Below are positions 1 to 5,445 of a DNA stretch of 5,445 nt, one piece after another. Position 1 is the first letter of the stretch; each line of letters starts with the position of its first letter. Position numbers and translations under genes: made by a program. Below the pieces are notes generated by a model, which was given only the letters and a program-made list of their open reading frames with translations, was not told where the DNA came from and did not search any database. Source of the stretch: an uncultured beta proteobacterium (GTDB taxonomy: Bacteria; Pseudomonadota; Gammaproteobacteria; Burkholderiales; Rhodocyclaceae). The DNA is taken from the NCBI GenBank assembly GCA_903932755.1, contig CAIZHL010000034.1, forward strand, positions 1-5,445, in the 5' to 3' direction.

Positions 1-440
1 CCGTGCAGTCGCGCGTCCATCCGGACAAGCACGCGCACGGTACGGAGGCTGACCGGCGCCTTGCCATGCAGTGGGCGACGCGGATCAACGAGGCCTACCA
101 GACCCTGAAGTCGCCGGGCCGGCGCGCGCGCTACCTGCTGCAACTGCTGGGCCACGATCCGCAGATTGAAAGCAATACGGCGATGCCTGCGGAATTCCTG
201 ATGAGCCAGATGGAATTGCGCGAAGCGGTGGAAGATGCCCGCTCCGCGGCCGACGAAGACGCGCTGGACGCGGTTCGCGTCCGTCTTTTGGGCGAGATCA
301 AGGCCGACTACGAGCGGCTGGCCGCTATGATTGATGTCGAACGTGATCTGGTCGCGGCGAGCAATCTGGTACGACAGCTCATGTTTCAGGAAAAACTGCT
401 GAACGAAATCGACGACGCGCTCGAAGCCGTCACTGCTTAG
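1..440 (+). CDS. hscB: Fe-S cluster assembly co-chaperone HscB, 5'-truncated by window edge
   Basis: HscB is the J-domain co-chaperone that binds the scaffold IscU and brings it to HscA, stimulating HscA ATPase during cytosolic Fe-S cluster transfer. The reading frame (codons from base 3) is already open at the left edge. The GTG at base 3 is an internal valine codon, not the start. The J-domain HPD signature lies at visible residues 6-8, followed by DK, then helix IV with INEAYQTLKSP (28-38). The C-terminal domain begins with RARYLLQL and carries the family-typical FLMSQMELRE (65-74), part of the IscU-binding helical domain. In E. coli HscB (about 171 aa) the HPD sits near residue 32, so about 26 N-terminal residues are missing here and the full protein would be normal length. 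The gene ends on TAG, 9 nt before hscA. The call rests on the motifs plus the neighbours. Confidence 0.95.
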   Translation, partial: VQSRVHPDKHAHGTEADRRLAMQWATRINEAYQTLKSPGRRARYLLQLLGHDPQIESNTAMPAEFLMSQMELREAVEDARSAADEDALDAVRVRLLGEIKADYERLAAMIDVERDLVAASNLVRQLMFQEKLLNEIDDALEAVTA

Positions 441-449
441 AAAACACTT

Positions 450-2314
<1,865 letters not shown>

Positions 2315-2318
<4 letters not shown>

Positions 2319-2662
2319 CCCAGATAATCGTTCTTCCCCATGTCGAGTTGTGTCCTGACGGCGCCGTGATCGACGTCGCGCCGGGGACTTCGGTGTGCGA
2401 TGCGCTGCTCGGCAACGAAATCGACATCGAGCATGCCTGCGAGAAATCCTGCGCCTGCACCACCTGCCATGTCGTCGTCCGCGAAGGCTTCGACTCGCTC
2501 GTCGAGGCGGAGGAACTCGAAGAGGACCTGCTCGACAAGGCCTGGGGGCTGGAGCCGAAGTCGCGGCTTTCCTGCCAGGCGCTGGTCGGAACGGTGCCGC
2601 TGGTGATCGAGATTCCGAAGTACACCATCAACATGGTCAAGGAAGGACACTCGAAGAAATGA
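2315..2662 (+). CDS. fdx: Isc-type [2Fe-2S] ferredoxin
   Basis: This adrenodoxin-like ferredoxin supplies electrons for Fe-S cluster assembly on IscU/IscS. The protein is 115 aa (111 in E. coli). The ligand motif [13 protein letters not shown] (40-52) gives Cys42, Cys48 and Cys51, and the fourth ligand is Cys87 in RLSCQA. All four [2Fe-2S] ligands are present. The extra Cys46, conserved among Isc ferredoxins, is also retained. Other family hallmarks are LCPDGAV near the N-terminus, REGFDSL (56-62), LDKAWGLEP (73-81) and IPKYTIN (100-106). The C-terminal tail KEGHSKK is basic and slightly longer than in E. coli. The start ATG shares four bases (ATGA) with the hscA stop, and iscX overlaps its end in the same way, so translational coupling along the operon is likely. 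No strong Shine-Dalgarno sequence is seen upstream. Confidence 0.98.
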
Positions 2663-2853
2663 AGTGGACCGATTCCCTGGAAATTGCCATCCAGCTTTCC
2701 GAAGACCATCCCGACGTCGATCCGACCCGCATCAACTTTGTCGATTTGATGACCTGGGTCATGGCCTTGCCCGGCTTCGAGGAAAGCGAAAGTCACTGCG
2801 GCGAAAAGAAGCTCGAAGCGATACAACAGGCCTGGATCGACGAGTTGGAGTAG
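2659..2853 (+). CDS. iscX: Fe-S cluster assembly protein IscX
   Basis: IscX (YfhJ) is a small acidic winged-helix protein that binds the cysteine desulfurase IscS and iron, and modulates cluster assembly. The product is 64 aa (66 in E. coli). It begins [10 protein letters not shown] and contains the DxDP segment (DVDPTRINFVDL, 19-30), the W33 region, a central FEESES acidic turn and the C-terminal helix KKLEAIQQAWIDELE, all matching the family pattern of KWTD..EIA, DP..v.F.D and W.DE. I chose the ATG at 2659 because homology starts there and it overlaps the fdx stop as ATGA. The frame is open further upstream, but that stretch is out-of-frame fdx sequence. A purine-rich stretch (AAGGAAGGA, 2639-2647) lies 11 nt before the start and may aid initiation. 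It is the last canonical isc gene. Confidence 0.96.
   Translation: MKWTDSLEIAIQLSEDHPDVDPTRINFVDLMTWVMALPGFEESESHCGEKKLEAIQQAWIDELE
2847..2850 (+). promoter_or_regulatory. Ribosome binding site deciding the GTG start of the TatD-family gene
   Basis: GGAG lies in the last codons of iscX, 6 nt before the GTG at 2857. The spacing is ideal. This start also gives the N-terminus MLVDTHCHLD, where the metal-binding HxH is at the usual position for the family. Confidence 0.6.
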
Positions 2854-2856
2854 GCG

Positions 2857-3630
2857 GTGCTGGTCGACACCCACTGTCATCTGGATGCCGCCGAGTTTGA
2901 TGGCGATCGTGACGCCGTGGCCGCGGCGGCAGCGCTGGCGGGTGTCGGGCTGATCGTGGTGCCCGCGGTGGAGCGCGCCAACTTCGGCGCCGTGGCTTCC
3001 GTCTGCCGCGAACATGAAGGTTGTCGTGCGGCCTACGGCATTCATCCGATGTATGTCGACAGAGCCCGGGAAGAGGATCTCGACGCCCTGCGCGAAACCG
3101 TGCGGCGCGAACATCCCCTGGCGGTGGGCGAAATCGGCCTCGACCATTTCGTCGAGTCGCGCGATGACGCACAGCAGGAGCTCTATTTCAGCGCGCAGCT
3201 GCGGATAGCCCGCGACAACAATCTGCCGGTATTGCTCCACGTGCGGCGCGCCATCGATCCGGTGCTCAAGGCTTTGCGCCTGTGTCGGGTGCCCGGCGGA
3301 ATCGCGCATGCCTTCAATGGCAGCCGGCAGCAGGCCGACGAATTCATCAAGCTAGGCTTCAAGCTCGGTTTCGGCGGCGCCATGACGTTTCCCCGCGCCA
3401 ACCGCATCCGCAAACTGGCCGCGACCCTGCCGCTCGATGCCATCGTGCTCGAAACTGATGCGCCGGACATTCCGCCCGAGTGGAAAGTCGGCGCCCGCAA
3501 CACGCCGGATCAGTTGCCGCGCATTGCCCTGACGCTGGCCGGCCTGCGCGGCATCGCTGTCGAGGAGGTTGCCGCGGCGACCACGCGCAACGCGACGGCG
3601 GTTCTTCCCGGGCTGACACGGATACACTAG
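2857..3630 (+). CDS. TatD-family metal-dependent hydrolase, YjjV-like
   Basis: This is a predicted cytosolic metallohydrolase of the amidohydrolase/TIM-barrel superfamily. Some TatD-family members have DNase activity, but the substrate of YjjV-type proteins is unclear. The product is 257 aa, typical for the family. Predicted metal ligands and signatures are all present: THCHLD (His6, His8), GIHP (61-64), GEIGLDHF (Glu92), LLHVRRA (His128), HAFNGS (His151) and LETDAPD (Asp201). The combination of GEIGLDxF, HxRRxxD, a (H)xFNGSxQQA-like segment and GGAMTFPRA resembles E. coli YjjV more than TatD or YcfH. The start is GTG with a GGAG site 6 nt upstream. Only 3 nt separate it from iscX, so it is probably cotranscribed with the isc genes. 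No terminator is visible between iscX and this gene. The family call is secure; the subfamily is from memory of YjjV. Confidence 0.93.
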   Translation: MLVDTHCHLDAAEFDGDRDAVAAAAALAGVGLIVVPAVERANFGAVASVCREHEGCRAAYGIHPMYVDRAREEDLDALRETVRREHPLAVGEIGLDHFVESRDDAQQELYFSAQLRIARDNNLPVLLHVRRAIDPVLKALRLCRVPGGIAHAFNGSRQQADEFIKLGFKLGFGGAMTFPRANRIRKLAATLPLDAIVLETDAPDIPPEWKVGARNTPDQLPRIALTLAGLRGIAVEEVAAATTRNATAVLPGLTRIH

Positions 3631-3633
3631 AAT
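3628..3633 (+). promoter_or_regulatory. Possible -10 element for tpx
   Basis: TAGAAT overlaps the TatD-family stop codon and resembles a sigma-70 -10 box (TATAAT, one mismatch). It lies about 50 nt before the tpx start. At a 17-nt spacing the -35 position reads TTCCCG, which is a poor match; CTGACA at 3613-3618 is a better hexamer but only 9 nt away, too close. TACACT at 3623-3628 is a second -10 candidate. The 53-nt gap and the strong tpx ribosome binding site make a separate promoter reasonable, but this site is weakly supported. Confidence 0.25.
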
Positions 3634-3683
3634 CTTTTCACCCAGATCTTTCTCCCTAAACCCACCCAGAACAGGAGCTATCC

Positions 3684-4187
3684 ATGAGCACTACCGTAAC
3701 CCTGCGCGGCACCCCCCTTCGCGTCGACGGCGACCTGCCCGCTGTCGGAGCCAAGGCCCCCGATTTCAAACTGACCAGCGGCGCCCTTGCGGAAGTTTCG
3801 CTCAAGGACTTCGCCGGCAAGCGCAAGGTCTTCAACATCTACCCGAGCATCGATACGCCGACCTGCGCCACCTCGACCCGCAAGTTCAACGAGGCCGCCG
3901 GCAAGCTGGCCAACACCGTCGTGCTCTGCGTCTCCGGCGACCTTCCCTTCGCCGCCAAGCGTTTCTGCGACCTTGAAGGCCTCGCCAATGTTTCCCACCT
4001 GTCGACCTTCCGCAATCCTGAATTCATGAAGGCCTGGGGTGTCGCTTTCGCCGAAGGCCCACTGCTCGGCCTCACGGTGCGCGCCGTGGTCGTCGTCGAC
4101 GAGAACGACAAGGTGGTCCACGCCGAGATGGTGCCGGAGATCGCGCAGGAGCCGAACTACGATGCGGCGCTGAAGGCGCTGGGCTGA
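3684..4187 (+). CDS. tpx: Thiol peroxidase Tpx (atypical 2-Cys peroxiredoxin)
   Basis: Tpx reduces hydrogen peroxide and especially alkyl hydroperoxides using thioredoxin as electron donor. The product is 167 aa, the same size class as E. coli Tpx (168), and residue numbers line up directly. The peroxidatic Cys61 sits in YPSIDTPTC, with active-site Thr58 and Arg133 (TVRAVVV) conserved. The resolving Cys95 lies in RFCDLEGL, and Cys82 ([12 protein letters not shown]) is also kept. Family signatures LSTFRN (106-111), DENDKV (139-144) and EPNYDAAL (156-163) are present. There is no signal peptide, so it should be cytoplasmic or, as often described for Tpx, loosely periplasm-associated. A strong AGGAG site (3673-3677) lies 6 nt before the ATG. 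It follows the TatD-family gene after 53 nt and is followed by a hairpin terminator. Identity is highly secure. Confidence 0.98.
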   Translation: MSTTVTLRGTPLRVDGDLPAVGAKAPDFKLTSGALAEVSLKDFAGKRKVFNIYPSIDTPTCATSTRKFNEAAGKLANTVVLCVSGDLPFAAKRFCDLEGLANVSHLSTFRNPEFMKAWGVAFAEGPLLGLTVRAVVVVDENDKVVHAEMVPEIAQEPNYDAALKALG

Positions 4188-4200
4188 TCCAGGCCCGGAA

Positions 4201-4222
4201 TCGGCGTCTCGTCGGCGCCGAC
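4201..4222 (+). repeat. Small GC-rich inverted repeat after tpx
   Basis: TCGGCG (4201-4206) can pair with CGCCGA (4216-4221) around a 9-nt loop. Alternatively GTCGGCGCCGAC (4211-4222) is a perfect 12-bp palindrome. It starts 14 nt after the tpx stop and is followed by CTCTTG, not a proper T-tract. It may contribute to 3'-end formation or protection of the tpx mRNA, but alone it is not a convincing terminator. Confidence 0.3.
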
Positions 4223-4233
4223 TCTTGAAGTAA

Positions 4234-4257
4234 AAACTGGAGCCGCGGCTCCAGTTT
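4234..4257. terminator. Perfect 24-bp palindrome, probable bidirectional terminator
   Basis: The half-site AAACTGGAGCCG is followed directly by its exact reverse complement. As RNA it folds into a 10-bp stem with a CGCG loop. On the - strand the stem ends in an unbroken run of five T (4232-4236 on the + strand are A), a classical intrinsic terminator facing the convergent gene. On the + strand the stem's own TTT is followed by GCGTT, a weaker tail. It lies 46 nt after the tpx stop and about 220 nt beyond the stop of the - strand gene, in the only gap between convergent genes. Confidence 0.75.
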
Positions 4258-4478
4258 GCGTTATGGGCGTGCGTATCTTGGGGGTTTGCTTAGGCCGTGA
4301 CGGCCATCAAGGGACAGTCGCGGCACCGCTCCATTGCTCACCTTCATTTGGGGAAATTTCTCCGAAACGGTCATTCAATCGGAACTGCCCACCTTCCCGC
4401 CTGAACTTCGGCAATGCAGTGCGTAGTGATCACTATCCGGTGAGCGTGGAGCTTCGCGATCCGTCATTGCCGCGGCAC
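4258..4478. other. Intergenic stretch with no convincing gene
   Basis: This is about 220 nt between the terminator hairpin and the 3' end of the - strand gene. By eye it is less GC-rich than the flanking genes. A + strand frame opens at 4263 and runs to 4709, but it has no ribosome binding site, no recognisable domain, and its second half is antisense to the - strand gene, so I do not call it. Small inverted repeats are present: GGCCG-TGA-CGGCC (4293-4305), a near-palindrome around GAAATTTC (4350-4363) and TGCCGCGGCA (4468-4477) next to the - strand stop. It would form the 3' untranslated part of the - strand transcript if that ends at the 24-bp palindrome. Confidence 0.5.
4424..4435. repeat. 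Isolated 12-bp palindrome TAGTGATCACTA
   Basis: This is a perfect dyad with TGATCA at its centre, sitting in the gene-free stretch and far from any start codon. It has the shape of a dimeric repressor site, but nothing next to it looks like a promoter, so the role is unknown and chance is possible. Confidence 0.3.
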
Positions 4479-5445
4479 TTAGGGCGTACGCTTGCAGTTA
4501 TCTATCTCGGCATCGGTCATCGCCGGCCTGATGATGCATGGCCTGAGCTCAGGTTGCGGTTTAGTTCCGAGTTTGGATATTGGATTCGATGCAGGCACGG
4601 GCTTCGGCGCCGTCTGGCGCGGCTCTGGTGGCGACGAGGGCTGGAGAGGCGCCTTGACCGCCTTCTCCGGCCTGGATGCAGGGGTCGAGGTCGGTGCCGG
4701 CGCGGCTGAAGCGGGCGCAGGTTTGGCTGGAGAAGGTGGAGTTACCTCGGGTGGAACCGTCGAGGGTGCCACCGATGCGCCGGAAGCGGTTGCGGCAGGT
4801 TTGATTGCCGCCGTCGCGGTCGCCGGTGCCCCGGCGGTCATGCCACGCGCCAGCGAGAACGGGAACTCGCGCTCCACCATGCCGGCGGAAATCACCGCCT
4901 CGACTTTCGATACCGGCCCTTGAAAGCGCGTCTGGAAGCTTTCGTCCACATTCTGGTTCTCCTGGAGCGTTTGGCGCGACTCGGTGGCCACCGGCTTGCC
5001 ATCCTTGCCGAAGCCGCGCAGCGTCAGCAACTGTGCCGAGGGGCCGCGGTAATGCATGACCACGCCGTTGCCACTGACCGATTTCAGCGTCAGGGTGGCG
5101 CCGTGCACGGTCTTGACTTTGCCTGCCTCTTCAACGGCAAAGGCGGCGACCTGGACGTTGACCGGAATTACGATGCGGATGCGGCCCTCGACCTTCTGCA
5201 CCGACTGCTCCTTTGTATTGGCAACAACTCGCACCGAACGGATTCCATCGAAATGCGGCACGGGAGTCTCCTTCAAGCTCAGGGACGCACTCCGGAAAAC
5301 GCTACCCGTTTCGAATGTGTTGGCAGCGTCGTAACGATCAATGCCAGCAGAATCAAGCACACGATCGATGACGACCTCAGGTGCCGGCGCGACCGCGAGG
5401 TCCTTGATGTTGGGCAGATATACCTTGAGCCAGAAGTTACTGCCG
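4479..5445 (-). CDS. Uncharacterised protein, beta-rich region plus Pro/Ala-rich linker and C-terminal Cys pair; 5'-truncated by window edge
   Basis: I do not recognise this family. The frame is open from the right edge to TAA at 4479-4481, giving 321 visible residues. A GTG at 5360 could be read as a start, but the 28 codons before it (GSNFWLKVYLPNIKDLAV and on) look like normal protein, so the true start lies outside the window. Residues 1 to about 200 alternate short hydrophobic strands with Gly/Asp/Asn turns (VEGRIRIVIPVNVQVAAFAV, LLTLRGFGKDGKPV, VEAVISAG), suggesting one or two beta-sandwich domains. Residues about 202-290 are a low-complexity Pro/Ala/Ser/Thr linker. The tail holds PCIIRPAMTDAEIDNCK, with two cysteines 14 residues apart (303 and 317). 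The linker and Cys pair suggest an exported or envelope protein, but the N-terminus that would show a signal peptide is not visible. It converges on tpx and shares no obvious function with it. Confidence 0.8.
   Translation of the reverse strand, partial: GSNFWLKVYLPNIKDLAVAPAPEVVIDRVLDSAGIDRYDAANTFETGSVFRSASLSLKETPVPHFDGIRSVRVVANTKEQSVQKVEGRIRIVIPVNVQVAAFAVEEAGKVKTVHGATLTLKSVSGNGVVMHYRGPSAQLLTLRGFGKDGKPVATESRQTLQENQNVDESFQTRFQGPVSKVEAVISAGMVEREFPFSLARGMTAGAPATATAAIKPAATASGASVAPSTVPPEVTPPSPAKPAPASAAPAPTSTPASRPEKAVKAPLQPSSPPEPRQTAPKPVPASNPISKLGTKPQPELRPCIIRPAMTDAEIDNCKRTP

Noticed and set aside
3..5. GTG at the left edge as the start of hscB
   Set aside because: Only five residues would precede the HPD motif, removing most of the J-domain helix II and all of helix I. 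The frame is open at the edge, so the gene is simply cut.
3613..3633. CTGACA and TAGAAT as a paired -35/-10 promoter
   Set aside because: The spacer is only 9 nt, far below the 16-18 nt needed, so the two hexamers cannot work together; only the -10-like element is listed, at low confidence.
4263..4709. + strand frame of 148 codons after tpx
   Set aside because: It starts right at the terminator hairpin without a ribosome binding site, becomes Arg-rich where it is antisense to the - strand gene, and matches nothing known.
4575..4841. Low-complexity repeat-like DNA considered as a tandem repeat or CRISPR-like array
   Set aside because: There is no regular unit length or identical repeat. It is explained by codons for a Pro/Ala/Ser/Thr-rich protein linker.
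4492..4923. + strand frame encoding a Gly/Ala-rich 143-aa product
   Set aside because: The Gly/Ala repeats are the complement of the Pro/Ala-rich linker of the - strand gene. The - strand frame is longer, continuous to the window edge and has protein-like composition outside the linker.
5358..5360. GTG as the start of the - strand gene
   Set aside because: The frame stays open upstream to the window edge with protein-like sequence (FWLKVYLPNIKDLAV), and no ribosome binding site is evident before the GTG.

Overview
The window is GC-rich and densely coded. Five genes run along the + strand and end at a convergent junction with one gene on the - strand. The HscB, HscA, Fdx, IscX and Tpx sequences are of the proteobacterial type. 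The gene order hscB-hscA-fdx-iscX matches the end of the isc operons of Beta- and Gammaproteobacteria. The base composition and the lack of gammaproteobacterial neighbours lead me to favour a betaproteobacterium, perhaps near Rhodocyclales/Nitrosomonadales. That placement is inference and was not tested.

Positions 1-2853 hold the second half of an isc (iron-sulfur cluster assembly) operon. It contains the J-protein co-chaperone HscB (5' end cut off by the window), the specialised Hsp70 HscA, the [2Fe-2S] ferredoxin Fdx and the small acidic protein IscX. The junctions are tight: 9 nt between hscB and hscA, and 4-nt ATGA overlaps at hscA/fdx and fdx/iscX. In the known pathway HscB delivers the scaffold IscU to HscA, ATP hydrolysis drives release of the cluster to acceptor proteins, Fdx supplies electrons, and IscX binds IscS and tunes its activity. 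iscR, iscS, iscU and iscA would be expected just upstream, outside the window.

Positions 2857-3630 encode a TatD-family metal-dependent hydrolase (YjjV-like). It starts on GTG only 3 nt after iscX, so it is probably read through from the isc operon. After a 53-nt gap comes tpx (3684-4187), an atypical 2-Cys thiol peroxidase with a good ribosome binding site and possibly its own promoter.

Positions 4188-4478 carry no convincing gene. They contain a perfect 24-bp palindrome that looks like a shared, two-way terminator, and a separate 12-bp palindrome of unknown role.

Positions 4479-5445 (- strand) hold the 3' part of a gene whose frame stays open to the window edge. Its product has a beta-rich region, a long Pro/Ala-rich linker and a short C-terminal segment with two cysteines. 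I do not recognise it, and it is the only truly uncharacterised element here. Otherwise the window is conserved housekeeping sequence, and I see no clear sign of a new defence, mobile or RNA-guided system.
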